Of a DNA stretch of 64,000 nucleotides, positions 26,069 to 35,924 are shown one piece after another. A model generated the notes under the pieces. That model saw nothing but the letters and a program-made list of their open reading frames with translations. It had not been told where the DNA came from and made no database searches. The number at the start of each line of letters is the position of its first letter. Position 1 is the stretch's first letter. The stretch spans positions 37,195 through 101,194 of the IMG/VR virus record IMGVR_UViG_3300037521_000114, one strand, 5' to 3'. The translations under genes and the position numbers were made by a program. Source of the stretch: a virus.

Positions 26069-27034
26069 TTATTTAGCAAGGTCAATCTGATTCTTTATGC
26101 GTAAATACTCATCTTGATGTTTGTCATCCTTGAGCCACTGAATACACTGATGAAGACTCTTTCCGAGAGGAACACCATCGACAGTTTCGATGTTAGTTCC
26201 TACCATCCTGAGTGATCCTGTTTTCAGACCTCTGTGTACCAGAAGTTTGAAGTCATAATTACCAGCATCCTCAATTACCTCAACAACTCCTGCAAGATCA
26301 TTGTCGATCAAATCCTGAATATCAGAATAGTAAGTATCCTTATTAGAGTTTTCACTCGGACGCTTACTCTTGGCGTTCTCAAGATAATAGACTGTGAGGA
26401 AGTCAAACATTGTGTCTCCTGAAGAATCAATCTTCGAGAGGTACTTGTAAGCCTTCTTCATCAAGTCAGCCTTCCTGATCTTATCAGTAAATTGCTGTCC
26501 TTCATGCTGTAAGGCAATCCGGTAAGTACCACTTGCAAGTCTCTTATCCCACTCAGGAGCTACAATACCTCCATCAGGTTGTGAGTTTAACATCAGTACT
26601 TTATACTGCAAATACTGTATCGGATCACTTAGGTCAAGAGTCATCAAGATCGTTTTATCAGTTACGATATCATCGGTCTTTCTGACGATTACCCTGAAAT
26701 CGTGCCAGAAGTTGTCCTTCTTACGGTACGGATTCAGGTCTCCTCCTTCGAGATCAAGATCAGAATTATTTTCAAAGAACTCTCTTTCTTCAACTGTCAA
26801 GGGATTCTTCAGTCTACCTGTGTCCTTGTCAATAGGAACCTGAATACCAATACTGGTGTGATCATACATGAACGATCCAGAGTGTCCATCGGGAAGCCAC
26901 TTCCCCGAACGGAGAATGGGCTTCACGTGAACCTTGGTATTTGGTAGATGAAAAATCTTCTTTTCTTCCTTAACTTCTTGTGCTGCAACAGGTTGTTTAA
27001 CAGTTGCAACGGCTTCTTCTTCTTTTTTAGCCAT
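26069..27034 (-). CDS. Conserved structural protein after the capsid gene (321 aa)
   Basis: 321 residues. An acidic, Glu/Val-rich leader of about 30 residues is followed by a folded region with PNTKVHVKPILRSGKWLPDG and several helix-strand alternations up to DEYLRIKNQIDLAK. It follows the capsid gene by 47 bases and precedes the ring-type protein by 6 bases. Genes in this place in crAss-like phages encode virion parts of unknown role. I do not recognise a catalytic motif. Confidence 0.6.
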   Translation of the reverse strand: MAKKEEEAVATVKQPVAAQEVKEEKKIFHLPNTKVHVKPILRSGKWLPDGHSGSFMYDHTSIGIQVPIDKDTGRLKNPLTVEEREFFENNSDLDLEGGDLNPYRKKDNFWHDFRVIVRKTDDIVTDKTILMTLDLSDPIQYLQYKVLMLNSQPDGGIVAPEWDKRLASGTYRIALQHEGQQFTDKIRKADLMKKAYKYLSKIDSSGDTMFDFLTVYYLENAKSKRPSENSNKDTYYSDIQDLIDNDLAGVVEVIEDAGNYDFKLLVHRGLKTGSLRMVGTNIETVDGVPLGKSLHQCIQWLKDDKHQDEYLRIKNQIDLAK

Positions 27035-27081
27035 TTTTCTTCTTCTTTAAATATGTGAAAGAACTACCCTGTCACCCTCAC

Positions 27082-28566
27082 TTAGAGGATGATAGGCTTA
27101 TAAGTTGCAGTACGTGTGGGATCGTAAACGATAGCTCCACCAGTGTACGCCCTGTGCTCGGTCCAAGCATCCTTAGGATTACTCATAATCCGGTTGGTCT
27201 GACCGATAGTGAAAGGATCTCTCAGTCCAGGCTCATAACCACGGATGTCTCCAAACTTGGCAAGAGCAACTTTCTGAATGTTAGGCTTTCCATCGGAAGT
27301 TCCCATGTTCAGGATTTCGTAAACACGACTCTCGGCAAGTCCTTGTCCACCGGGGAAATAAATCTTGTTACGAGCGAAGTCATCTTTCAGAGCATCGTGA
27401 ACAATGTTCACCTTGATCCCGTTGGGACCGATATACTCTAAGAACTGACCACGGAATCCCATTGGAGCCATTGCTCCGGTAACTCCTTTTCCACCGGAAT
27501 AAATCCTGTAGTTGTCCCTTGCAGGAGTGTACAGTGAGGTGTAATTTTCGAGAGCCTCATGGAATTGATACATTCCCCATTCTCCTGTCAAGACAGTCAC
27601 TTCACGTTGTCCCATCACAATCTTACCAACGGTAAGGTCAAGGAGCATTTCAGTGAATTTCTTGATGTCAAAGGAGTTATAGGTATTGTAGTTGGCAGCT
27701 TCCATTTGCTGCTTGATACCTGCACCCATTTGCAGAATACGACCCGATTTACCACGTTGAACGTACTTGCCGTCCTTGGTTTTGTTGGTCGTAGAATACA
27801 TGATCATGTGATTGATCTCATCCTGATACTGCATTTCCAGCTCGTATGAACGGTAGTCCATCCAAGTAGTCATCATCTTCTTCGATACTGGATCGACCCA
27901 AGAGAATTTTACTGGACGCTCGATCATGTTGCCGGGAATGGTATCCTGCATACGGATCATGGTAAAGGCGTTCATCATTTTGTAAGGGAACGTGTAATGT
28001 ACACCTCCACCTTTCACGGACAATTCTTGCTCCACAGGAGAGAAGTCCTTTGAGAAACGTTTTCCCGGTACGAGTTCATCGTAAGGAACAAAGAGATCAG
28101 GGTCTCCTGTGTTCAGCTTACATCTGTATCTCCAAAGTCCACCGACATTTACAGGGTCCGCAAGAACCAGAATCGGATATACTTCAAGACGCTCACCGAC
28201 AATCTGGTTCACATCAGTAAAGTATGCTTCAAAGAAAAACAGGTAAAACTCTCCGTAATTCAGACCTGCTTGTTGTGTAGCAGTCAAAGCAGTACCAGCC
28301 TCATCCAAAGAAGCCTTTGCAATAGGAATGTTTTTCTTCCCATTAGTGGTTATGTCCCAAGTAAAATCATCATCACTCGGAAGAGTGAGAGTAGGGAACT
28401 GATTAAGATAAGCGTTTACAGTAGCACCAAGATTCGCTTGATGAATCATGGTAGCAACTTTAGACGCTTGTTGAGGCTCAATACCGAACCTGTAACCCAA
28501 GTGTGACTTGGTTACGAGACCAGTGATGTCCTCGGATTCATAAAGTTGAAATGGTGAAATTCTCAT
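27082..28566 (-). CDS. Major capsid protein, crAss-like HK97-fold family (494 aa)
   Basis: 494 residues, matching the usual length of crAss-like capsid proteins. It begins MRISPFQLYESEDITGLVTK. Recognisable stretches are NAFTMIRMQDTIPGNMIERP, WMDYRSYELEMQYQDEINHM and the loop MGQREVTVLTGEWGMYQFHE, typical of this capsid family and its HK97-like core. It lies between the acidic scaffold-like protein and conserved neck genes, which supports the call. It forms the icosahedral shell. Identification is by recognition of the family, not by a search. Confidence 0.85.
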   Translation of the reverse strand: MRISPFQLYESEDITGLVTKSHLGYRFGIEPQQASKVATMIHQANLGATVNAYLNQFPTLTLPSDDDFTWDITTNGKKNIPIAKASLDEAGTALTATQQAGLNYGEFYLFFFEAYFTDVNQIVGERLEVYPILVLADPVNVGGLWRYRCKLNTGDPDLFVPYDELVPGKRFSKDFSPVEQELSVKGGGVHYTFPYKMMNAFTMIRMQDTIPGNMIERPVKFSWVDPVSKKMMTTWMDYRSYELEMQYQDEINHMIMYSTTNKTKDGKYVQRGKSGRILQMGAGIKQQMEAANYNTYNSFDIKKFTEMLLDLTVGKIVMGQREVTVLTGEWGMYQFHEALENYTSLYTPARDNYRIYSGGKGVTGAMAPMGFRGQFLEYIGPNGIKVNIVHDALKDDFARNKIYFPGGQGLAESRVYEILNMGTSDGKPNIQKVALAKFGDIRGYEPGLRDPFTIGQTNRIMSNPKDAWTEHRAYTGGAIVYDPTRTATYKPIIL

Positions 28567-28599
28567 TTTTGCTTTTTTAGGAGCTTGTTAATACTAAAT

Positions 28600-29844
28600 T
28601 TATAGTCGCCTGAAGGCTTTTTCAAACTCATCAAGCTCATCCTCGTTTAATTTCGGCATTACAGTTTTACCTGCAACTGTTTTTTCTCTCGACTCGAACG
28701 CAGTACGAAACTCGTCCGTTGCTTTGGTTTTCTGAACCTTTGCGATTTTCGAGAAGTCAGGTTTCATCTGACCATCGTCATCTATATTAAAAAGACCGAG
28801 TCCATGATAGTAATGTATCATCATCTCAAAAGCATCAGGATTCTTACTCCTTGTCAGTGTTACAGGGTTGAGAGGATTACCATTTGCATCTTTTGCAATA
28901 GGTACAGTCATCGACTGCATAATCTTCTCTCTGGTTGGTTTCGTCAATTTAATTCCGGGAATAATCTCCGGAGTTGTTTCAACCTGTCGCTTCATCCTTG
29001 CAACACGCTGACGAATACCATCTTGACGAGCTTGTTCCTGTTGTTGTACTCCCTGTTCAAGATCATCAATTTTCTTCTTGAATCCACTTGAAACTCCTTT
29101 GAGAGCTTTCTTTGCTTTCGACCCAAGGTTCTCAAGAGCCTTGTAACCTTCAATCTCTTCAGCAATCTCTTCAGTAGAGAATCCTCTCATTGACAGAGAT
29201 GTACTTACAACTTCTTCTTGAAGTTTTTCGTCCTCAGCGACCTCATCCTCAGTTAATTTCGAGTACCTTTCAAAGTTGCGTTTCGCAATAGTGTACTCGT
29301 CAACTGGAAGACCCTTCTCTTTAGCTTCATATAGAGTCCTGTCCTCATCGGTTAGCGATTGCTTGAAGTTTTCTACACCTGCTTTGACCTGTTCACGAAC
29401 AGATATAATTGAAAGTTCTTTCAATGCAGCAGCTTCATCTCCATCGTTTCTTTCCTTTAAAGTAGCCCAATCTTCTTCATTAAAATCAAGAAAGACTCCC
29501 TCGTTGGCTCTGTCTCGTGCGAAGGCTAAATAAGGCGAAGAAGAAGAAGAATCGCTCGAACCACTACCGGAGGGAGTCTTAGTCTTTTTAGTTTCTTCTG
29601 TTTCAGTCTTTTCAATGAACGCTTCCGGTTTATCCGGATCAATAGTTTCCGATGGCGTATCGTCAATCTCGAATGTTCCATCTTCATAAATTGAGGCTAC
29701 CTCTTCTTCAGGTTTCTTCTCAACTTTTGGTTTCTCTTCAACAGTCTCTACTGCTGGTAATTCTTCTGTGTTGACTTCGATTAACCCGTCGCCAACATTC
29801 AGGTCAAAGAGTTGATCTCTTTGGTCTTCGCCTTGTTTCGCCAT
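28600..29844 (-). CDS. Scaffold-like acidic protein between portal and capsid (414 aa)
   Basis: 414 residues, strongly acidic in the first 110 (many Glu and Asp, with TETEETKKTKTPSGSGSSDS), then mostly charged helix with coiled-coil character (EEEVVSTSLSM region to QEQARQDGIRQRVARMKRQ). The order portal, acidic helical protein, capsid is the usual scaffold position. Such proteins guide capsid assembly and leave or are cleaved before packaging. No protease motif is visible. The call is mainly positional. Confidence 0.65.
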   Translation of the reverse strand: MAKQGEDQRDQLFDLNVGDGLIEVNTEELPAVETVEEKPKVEKKPEEEVASIYEDGTFEIDDTPSETIDPDKPEAFIEKTETEETKKTKTPSGSGSSDSSSSSPYLAFARDRANEGVFLDFNEEDWATLKERNDGDEAAALKELSIISVREQVKAGVENFKQSLTDEDRTLYEAKEKGLPVDEYTIAKRNFERYSKLTEDEVAEDEKLQEEVVSTSLSMRGFSTEEIAEEIEGYKALENLGSKAKKALKGVSSGFKKKIDDLEQGVQQQEQARQDGIRQRVARMKRQVETTPEIIPGIKLTKPTREKIMQSMTVPIAKDANGNPLNPVTLTRSKNPDAFEMMIHYYHGLGLFNIDDDGQMKPDFSKIAKVQKTKATDEFRTAFESREKTVAGKTVMPKLNEDELDEFEKAFRRL

Positions 29845-29881
29845 TTTCTTCTTCCTTTATACAAAATTAGATTTATAAAAT

Positions 29882-29902
29882 ACCTAACACAACTTGTTAG
29901 GT
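29882..29902 (-). terminator. Weak hairpin between portal and scaffold genes
   Basis: A perfect seven-base inverted repeat (ACCTAAC / GTTAGGT) with a seven-base loop lies in the 80-base gap between the portal stop and the scaffold start. On the minus strand it is followed by ATTTTAT, a poor T-run. It may be an attenuator or a messenger-processing site rather than a true terminator. Confidence 0.35.
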
Positions 29903-29924
29903 GTAATTCTTAATTCCTTATAGC

Positions 29925-32366
29925 TTATTTAGCAGTTTTTACAGGTTTTTGCATCGCTTTTTTCTTGTCAATTACCTCAGTTGCCTTATTGTGACGTACC
30001 GTTTCGGAGTGTTTTTGACCTTCAAGAGTATATTTACGATCCATTTCTTCCCAATCTTTCTTGAGTTTTTCTATGGTTTCACGAGCCTTATTAGCAGTAT
30101 CATCGTTCTCTGCGGAGTCTGCCTGAATCTGAGCGACTGTAATACTGGTTTCACTCTTGATTAGAGTCTCCTGCATCTTCTGCTCACGATCAGCTTGCTT
30201 GCTCTGAGCCTCAGCTTGAACAGCTTGCTGCTGAACTTCTATCTGCTGCTGTTGAGCTTGTTGTGCAGTCTGTTCAGCTTGTTCTTCGTAAGCCTCAATT
30301 TTTCTCCGTATGCTTGACATTGACTCGGAGAGGTAAATATCCATGAGACCGCTAAAGTTAATCTTGTCGTTCTGAAGTCCTGCCTGAGCAAGCTGTTTCA
30401 TGGTTGCAACCAGTTCAGCATCATTGGTAGCATTGGAAATCATGATACCGTAATCAGCTTCATTGAATTGCTGACCATCAATCTCAGTAATTACAGAAGC
30501 CATTTCATCCGAGATGTACTGCAATTTCTCATGAGATTTGTTTCTCCAAGCATACTTCGCTGTCTCAAGAAGAGTCTCAAGTACACGCAACTTCGTATTG
30601 TCGTGCATCATAAACCACTTCTCAGTGATGTGAGAGGACTGAGTAACAGCTCTTTCAATACCTCCGACAGTCTCACGATTCTCAATTTGTCCCTGTCTTT
30701 GCTGGTTTACACCAGCGATCTCACCAAGCTCTTGTTTGATAAATCCGAGCATCATTACGTGTTGCTGAATATAGGAACCCATCTCAAGATCGAGAACCTT
30801 TGAGTTCTGGTTCATCTGACCTGCAAGTTTCCCTGTAGCAGCACCTTTGTTACCTTCTTTAAATGGGTCTTCAATCGCCCATCCAAGTATCTCAGCATAA
30901 TACATCCACTTATCCATGTCCCAACCATCAGGGATTCTGGACGTGTCCATGACAGAAATCTTCCCTTTAGATTTTGCAAAGGCAAGTTCAGTTCTGTACA
31001 TGAATACATTATATAGGTACTGATAAGGTTTCATTCGATCCATAAGCGAACGAGATTGGGAGGTGTTAGTGTTATAGATCGTTCCAACATAACCGCTACC
31101 ACCTGCTGATTTGTTTCCCATTCTCCGGAATTGGATCGGTCTTGGTCCCCATTTAACATAAATGTCCTCTGCGATACGGGTTCCTTCCCACCATTCGTTG
31201 ATCCAGAACCACTCAATTTTCTCTCCAAGTTGCTCATTGACTTTATAGTTTTCATCTACAAGTTTTTTCTGAAGTTCGTTCTCTTCGTCGTACCATGAAA
31301 CCTCACCAACTTTACGCATGGAAACCCAAACGGTTTTTACTACACGAACTTCTCCGTTATCATTATATGCAGCAATGTTTCTTGTAGCAGTATCATCAGG
31401 ATCAAACATAGCATAATCCCAATCTTGTCCCTGTTGTCCATCAATATCTCCTATAATTTTGACAGGATTTTCTACAGGACGAAACACATCATAGTGAATC
31501 ATATTGGAGTTTTTCTCTCCTCCGGTCACTCCTTTTTCAATTTGGTCGATCTGAGTAGAAGTGAGATAATCATAGTAATTGTCTATGACCCAACGGATTG
31601 GTTGATATGTATCTTCAATAATGATGTCAGCATCTTCAACCTGATATGATTGTCCTGTACGAATAATTGTGAGAGTGAGAGGATCAACTTTACGTACAAT
31701 AGGTTCTCCACCTACAATATCAATATTGTAAACTTCTGTTCCTCCTACTAAAGCATCTTCGAATCCACGGTTAAATTTGAGTTGAAGCTCCTGCTCCTTC
31801 CAGAGATACTGAAGATACTGAGTGGCTCTGCGTTCACGAAGGTCCTGAGTTTCATACTTATTCCACTTGGTCATCTTCTCAAGCTCTGCTGCCATTTGCT
31901 CCTCATCGTACTCCTCTGCTTGAATTGCTTGAACAACTATATTGTCAATCATAGTTCGCTGACCCTGTTCCTTCTCAGAAATAGCATCAGGATTGGTAAC
32001 GGTAATACGCCAATCAAATCTGCGTTTGTATTCCTCACCAATAAGTAGATCAATCTTAGGATTTGCAATCGGATAGTTCTGCATCTTAGCAGGGAAGGTT
32101 GCACCTTTAATTCCCCACGGGTTGACAGCTTGTTCAATATCTCTCTCGTCAAGAATATCAGCACGAAGATTATAATTCGTTAGCATTGTCCGTTTATCTT
32201 GAACTATGTCAGTGTCACTGTTATAAGAAAGATCAATTGAGGCTTCGATACAATCTATCACAAATTGTTTTCCCTTGGCTGTTGTCTTTTTCTTCTGAAA
32301 AGGAAAATGAGCTGTCCGTTTTAAGGTTGCTCCTATCCCTCCGGAACCACTTGTGTTATAAGCCAT
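29925..32366 (-). CDS. Portal protein, crAss-like (813 aa)
   Basis: 813 residues, in the size range of crAss-like portals. The N-terminus is low complexity and then contains the family-like region NLRADILDERDIEQAVNPWG, followed by IANPKIDLLIGEEYKRRFDW. A long alpha-helical stem domain and clip region follow. The C-terminal 150 residues are Gln/Ala/Lys-rich coiled coil (EEQAEQTAQQAQQQQIEVQQ), as in portal barrels. It forms the dodecameric ring through which DNA enters and leaves. It is placed directly after the terminase with a 20-base gap. Confidence 0.85.
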   Translation of the reverse strand: MAYNTSGSGGIGATLKRTAHFPFQKKKTTAKGKQFVIDCIEASIDLSYNSDTDIVQDKRTMLTNYNLRADILDERDIEQAVNPWGIKGATFPAKMQNYPIANPKIDLLIGEEYKRRFDWRITVTNPDAISEKEQGQRTMIDNIVVQAIQAEEYDEEQMAAELEKMTKWNKYETQDLRERRATQYLQYLWKEQELQLKFNRGFEDALVGGTEVYNIDIVGGEPIVRKVDPLTLTIIRTGQSYQVEDADIIIEDTYQPIRWVIDNYYDYLTSTQIDQIEKGVTGGEKNSNMIHYDVFRPVENPVKIIGDIDGQQGQDWDYAMFDPDDTATRNIAAYNDNGEVRVVKTVWVSMRKVGEVSWYDEENELQKKLVDENYKVNEQLGEKIEWFWINEWWEGTRIAEDIYVKWGPRPIQFRRMGNKSAGGSGYVGTIYNTNTSQSRSLMDRMKPYQYLYNVFMYRTELAFAKSKGKISVMDTSRIPDGWDMDKWMYYAEILGWAIEDPFKEGNKGAATGKLAGQMNQNSKVLDLEMGSYIQQHVMMLGFIKQELGEIAGVNQQRQGQIENRETVGGIERAVTQSSHITEKWFMMHDNTKLRVLETLLETAKYAWRNKSHEKLQYISDEMASVITEIDGQQFNEADYGIMISNATNDAELVATMKQLAQAGLQNDKINFSGLMDIYLSESMSSIRRKIEAYEEQAEQTAQQAQQQQIEVQQQAVQAEAQSKQADREQKMQETLIKSETSITVAQIQADSAENDDTANKARETIEKLKKDWEEMDRKYTLEGQKHSETVRHNKATEVIDKKKAMQKPVKTAK

Positions 32367-32386
32367 GATATGTAGTTTTTATAAAA

Positions 32387-34573
32387 TTATGAAATTTTTA
32401 GCTTATCAGTCTTAATAAAATCCATTATTGTTTTAGAGTCATATTTACTTGGACCAGTAATATGACGGTTAAAAAATGGATCACCAGTTATCTGTTCGAC
32501 TTTCTTATCTCTCACGTAACGCTTGAACTGTAAGCGATCCTCACGATATATCATAAGCAATATTAGAGATGATATATCATCGAAGTTATCCTGTGGATTC
32601 CATCCAATAATTTCTTTTAAAAGAGGTATCGAACGGATTTTGTCCAGATTCGTTACCTCTGATCCTTCCTCTTCTCCGTAAGCAGTAGCACTCATCCATT
32701 CTACTGCACGTTGCAGTCCGTATAAGATAACAGGAGTGGAGCCGTAAGTTCCTTTACTATTATTCCCAAACGTATTAGCCTTGCTAATGCCTTTATCTTT
32801 AAGGATTTCCGGTTCATCAATAAGTAGATGAAGCTGTGCTCTGTTGTACAGATACCCGTAAATACCTTTCTTATTTCTTTCGTAATTGGCTGTCGCATTG
32901 TAATATTTCAGAATCCTGCGACAAGTTTCAAAGAATTGATCTGCGGTTGCAGGTCTGCCTTTGTAATGACAGACAATTCTATCGGTAAGTAAATCCATTA
33001 CAATGATGGAACCCACCGAGTTAGTGGTGGATTCATCATCATCATAAGGGTCAATAGCAGCTATATAACGACCAAATTGAATTTCACCTGCTTCGTTAGT
33101 TATAGGCTGCTCATATATTTCAATAACTCCCGGTTTCTTGTTATCCTTGATAGGATATTCACGCAAGGGAATACCAGTAGTATTATATTCAAATTTTATA
33201 CGTTGGCTAAGAGGATCAACAATAAGGTCAGCCAACCAAATACTATCAACAAATTTGCTCTGGTTTGTGAGAATGTGTGATAGCCGAGCTGATGCCCTGA
33301 CCGTATCGAACATAGTCCCCTGTACCCTGAGGAACGCTTCTGAAGGGGTCTTTGGCTGCTGTGTAATGAATTTATTGTAAGCGGCACGAGAACCTCTTCT
33401 ACGTTTTTCTCGCTTCTCATCAAGCGAAAGCTCTGCAATTTGTCTGTGTGAGTTACCTTCCTTATCCACATAAGGAAGGACTTCCTGTTTTTCCTTGCCA
33501 TTGATGTAGTGTTTTATTGTCCTACTACCGGGATAGTACCACATGTCATCTATAAACCATCCGCAATCTCCGGTTGCGTTTTCATCGTAAATATTTTCGT
33601 AAGCCTTTAATCCGTAGGAACTTGGATCATAAAACATCTCTGCAAAATCCTTCGTACCTCTTTCCATATCACCACCTGTTCCCCATATCAAAGGGATTCC
33701 AGTCATAATCTCTCCATCTCGAAACGTTGGTTCAGAGATGGTATAAGCAGTCAGGAGGTGTTCAAATTTACCAGCTTCTTCAAATCCCATAACGTCGATG
33801 GATTCTCCAATGGATTTGAATGGGTTATCCTTAAACGATACCGCTTGAACTTCAGACATATATCCATCTTCCACGTCGATTCCTGTCGCAGGATCACGCA
33901 TGATAAAAGAGGCTCGGAAGTGATCTCTCTTGGATAGTTTTCCTTGTTTCTTCCCCCAATCAGTAATCCTGTTAAGATGGTTGATCGAAAAATGGATACC
34001 ATCAAGCGTGACTTTATAATGCCCTTTCTCGTAGGCTGCGAGAATATTGGTTGATGCTGGAACGAAATTGTAATTGTACGCATATACTCCTGATGAAACT
34101 TGATAAGTAAATCCTTTACGTCGAGACTTCGCAATAATCATTCCCTGTTTGATATTCTGTTTATAGGGTCCTTCTGCTGCACATTGCTCGAACTCGTTGA
34201 ACCAGTAGAAGTTATGATCTAAAAATCGTGGAAGGGTGATGATCTTTCGGTTCTCTCCGACTTTTTCCGCACCTGTATTAGGGTCAATCGGTCTTGCTTT
34301 GATGAGACAAAAGTTGAGGTAAAAGTAGTGTCTTCCTGTAACACGTACACCTCCCACGCTATACCCATTGAGAACTCTATATTCTTGTTCATCCCAATAA
34401 TCGTTGTAGTCTTTTGATCCGTATGGAGCATCAGTGTAGTAGCCATGTCTAAGGAAATGTCTCCCTTCTTCCTGAAACACAGCACTATTGATGAACTTCA
34501 GGTAGTCCTGATTAGAGTTTCGAATCGGATTCTGAAACTCTTCTCCCCACGGTTTAGCTACAATTATACTCAT
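32387..34573 (-). CDS. Terminase large subunit (728 aa)
   Basis: About 728 residues from MSIIVAKPWGEEF. The start at 34573 is preferred because it lies just after the upstream stop at 34578, whereas an earlier Met would overlap that gene. The ATPase half shows the phage-type Walker A (IIAKSRRKGFTYQV, near residue 150) and a Walker B with catalytic acid (SIDVMGFEEAGKFEH). The nuclease half shows an RNase H-like strand with acidic residues (RYIAAIDPYDDDES) and a later acidic position. It packages the genome into the prohead through the portal encoded next. Confidence 0.92.
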   Translation of the reverse strand: MSIIVAKPWGEEFQNPIRNSNQDYLKFINSAVFQEEGRHFLRHGYYTDAPYGSKDYNDYWDEQEYRVLNGYSVGGVRVTGRHYFYLNFCLIKARPIDPNTGAEKVGENRKIITLPRFLDHNFYWFNEFEQCAAEGPYKQNIKQGMIIAKSRRKGFTYQVSSGVYAYNYNFVPASTNILAAYEKGHYKVTLDGIHFSINHLNRITDWGKKQGKLSKRDHFRASFIMRDPATGIDVEDGYMSEVQAVSFKDNPFKSIGESIDVMGFEEAGKFEHLLTAYTISEPTFRDGEIMTGIPLIWGTGGDMERGTKDFAEMFYDPSSYGLKAYENIYDENATGDCGWFIDDMWYYPGSRTIKHYINGKEKQEVLPYVDKEGNSHRQIAELSLDEKREKRRRGSRAAYNKFITQQPKTPSEAFLRVQGTMFDTVRASARLSHILTNQSKFVDSIWLADLIVDPLSQRIKFEYNTTGIPLREYPIKDNKKPGVIEIYEQPITNEAGEIQFGRYIAAIDPYDDDESTTNSVGSIIVMDLLTDRIVCHYKGRPATADQFFETCRRILKYYNATANYERNKKGIYGYLYNRAQLHLLIDEPEILKDKGISKANTFGNNSKGTYGSTPVILYGLQRAVEWMSATAYGEEEGSEVTNLDKIRSIPLLKEIIGWNPQDNFDDISSLILLMIYREDRLQFKRYVRDKKVEQITGDPFFNRHITGPSKYDSKTIMDFIKTDKLKIS

Positions 34574-34577
34574 ATCA

Positions 34578-35126
34578 TTATCCTCGTCTTTCAGGTGGTA
34601 ACTCTCGCTGTCCAATCTCAGTACGTCCTCGAAGCTGCATAGTATCAGTGAGTTCTTTTTCTACCTCGTCCCTAAGTATTTTGAGAGATTTAACCATATC
34701 ACCCATTGATTTTATATTGGCAATAAAATTCTTAGCTGCAACTCCATTCTCGTCTTCATCAAAATTAGGTTCTCTAAAATAATCTCGAAGTTTTGTGAGT
34801 CCAATCTCGACATCATTGAGAAGTTGCATTGAAAGAGTTGTCTGAAGCTGCTGATACGTAGTGATAGCTTCCATTATCTTGGAATCAGGCTTCCATTCTC
34901 GTTCACCAAAGATATCAAGTCTAACTTTAGATTCTCGTGTGTCGATGTGATAATTCCGATATATTGACTGGTAATCACAAGAATGATAAACGTAAGCAAG
35001 CTCCGAGAGTGCCTTATCTTTCTTAGTTGAACGATCCCGATTCCAGATTACTTTGAACTCCTTGATCATTAACGCTTCCGGAGAGATTGTTAGGACTCCT
35101 CTTTCTATACTTATTAGATTTTTCAT
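34578..35126 (-). CDS. Conserved protein before the terminase, possible small terminase (182 aa)
   Basis: 182 residues, beginning MKNLISIERGVLTISPEALM. The central part, FKVIWNRDRSTKKDKALSEL followed by AYVYHSCDYQSIYRNY, is a pattern I recognise from crAss-like phages, where it sits beside the terminase. The C-terminal half is helical and charged. It overlaps the upstream HU/IHF-like gene by 104 bases in another frame, which is unusually long. A small-terminase role is possible from position but there is no clear DNA-binding motif. Confidence 0.6.
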   Translation of the reverse strand: MKNLISIERGVLTISPEALMIKEFKVIWNRDRSTKKDKALSELAYVYHSCDYQSIYRNYHIDTRESKVRLDIFGEREWKPDSKIMEAITTYQQLQTTLSMQLLNDVEIGLTKLRDYFREPNFDEDENGVAAKNFIANIKSMGDMVKSLKILRDEVEKELTDTMQLRGRTEIGQRELPPERRG

Positions 35127-35346
35127 TCTCTGGTTTTAAATATCGTTTTCTACCTTCCTTTACTCTGAATACTCCAAACTTAAATAGTCGTATTGTATCG
35201 AAGATCAGGTTCTTACGATCTCCTTTACTCATCTGCTGTGCAGTAAACCTGAAGAATGAAGCAGTTATTTCATTAACCTGTTTAACCGAAAGGTCCTCTT
35301 TTTCAGCAATCCCACGGATAGTATCTCGTGTACGCTTACTCTTCAT
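35023..35346 (-). CDS. HU/IHF-like DNA-binding protein (107 aa)
   Basis: 107 residues. The first 65 match the HU/IHF core: a two-helix N-terminus (IRGIAEKEDLSVKQVNEITA, SFFRFTAQQM) followed by the strand region LIFDTIRLFKFGVFRVKEGR, where Gly-x-Phe is the usual turn. The remaining 40 residues are basic, Asn/Ser-rich and encoded in the 104 bases shared with the next gene. IHF-like subunits are a known feature of crAss-like genomes. It probably bends DNA during packaging or in transcription control. Confidence 0.72.
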   Translation of the reverse strand: MKSKRTRDTIRGIAEKEDLSVKQVNEITASFFRFTAQQMSKGDRKNLIFDTIRLFKFGVFRVKEGRKRYLKPENEKSNKYRKRSPNNLSGSVNDQGVQSNLESGSFN

Positions 35347-35644
35347 TTTTATCCTTCTTCATTTCCTTGACATCCTCCTTGAGCTTCTTGGTAGTAGTAC
35401 CCAAAGAGGTTTGGATCATTGCCACATACATCATGCTTCCTTCAATCACAACCTCATGACGGACAGTGGTTTTACCCTTTTGTTTTTCACGCTTCCCGAA
35501 CAATTCTACAAGATTTTTCGAAGCCTTCTCAAGTTCCTTGGGTGTTCCTTTGTACACCTTGACCGTTGTCAGAGATTCCTGAGAATCTAAATGAAATTTC
35601 TTTATGTTGGAGAAACCTGAATTTATATTTTTGATTGATTTCAT
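35336..35644 (-). CDS. Hypothetical basic protein overlapping the wHTH gene (102 aa, start uncertain)
   Basis: 102 residues if the ATG at 35644 is used, but that overlaps the upstream winged-helix gene by 116 bases. An in-frame GTG within VKVYKGTPKELEKASKN would reduce the overlap to roughly 30 bases and may be the real start. The C-terminal half (VRHEVVIEGSMMYVAMIQTS, then a Lys-rich helix) is the best-looking part. It ends 11 bases into the HU/IHF-like gene. I do not recognise the family. Confidence 0.5.
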   Translation of the reverse strand: MKSIKNINSGFSNIKKFHLDSQESLTTVKVYKGTPKELEKASKNLVELFGKREKQKGKTTVRHEVVIEGSMMYVAMIQTSLGTTTKKLKEDVKEMKKDKNEE

Positions 35645-35924
35645 CTTTTGTAAGTAAACCGTGTTGACGTAATTCCTTATAAATATTATAGAGATTAGCT
35701 TTGGAAATACCTACCGACATTGCGATTTCCTCTTTGACCTTATAATCAAACAGTTGTGATTCATCACCACCATTCTTATTGATCAAGTGAAGCTGATAGA
35801 GCATGGCTCCAAAGACATCACGCTCTCTTTTTCGCAACTGGTTAAATGGAGCAAATACTATCAGCACTTCGATGAGTTGGTGAAAGTACTTCTCCGGTTC
35901 AGTCTTAATATTAAATTTTAGCAT
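35529..35924 (-). CDS. Winged-helix DNA-binding protein (131 aa)
   Basis: 131 residues. Residues about 30-105 form a winged helix-turn-helix: FGAMLYQLHLI, then VKEEIAMSVGISKANLYNIY as the helix-turn-helix and KELRQHGLLTKDEINQKYKF as the recognition helix end and wing. It likely acts as a repressor or activator, perhaps of the nearby packaging genes. Its start overlaps the previous stop by one base. The C-terminal 35 residues lie in the overlap with the next gene and may be partly unstructured. Confidence 0.7.
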   Translation of the reverse strand: MLKFNIKTEPEKYFHQLIEVLIVFAPFNQLRKRERDVFGAMLYQLHLINKNGGDESQLFDYKVKEEIAMSVGISKANLYNIYKELRQHGLLTKDEINQKYKFRFLQHKEISFRFSGISDNGQGVQRNTQGT

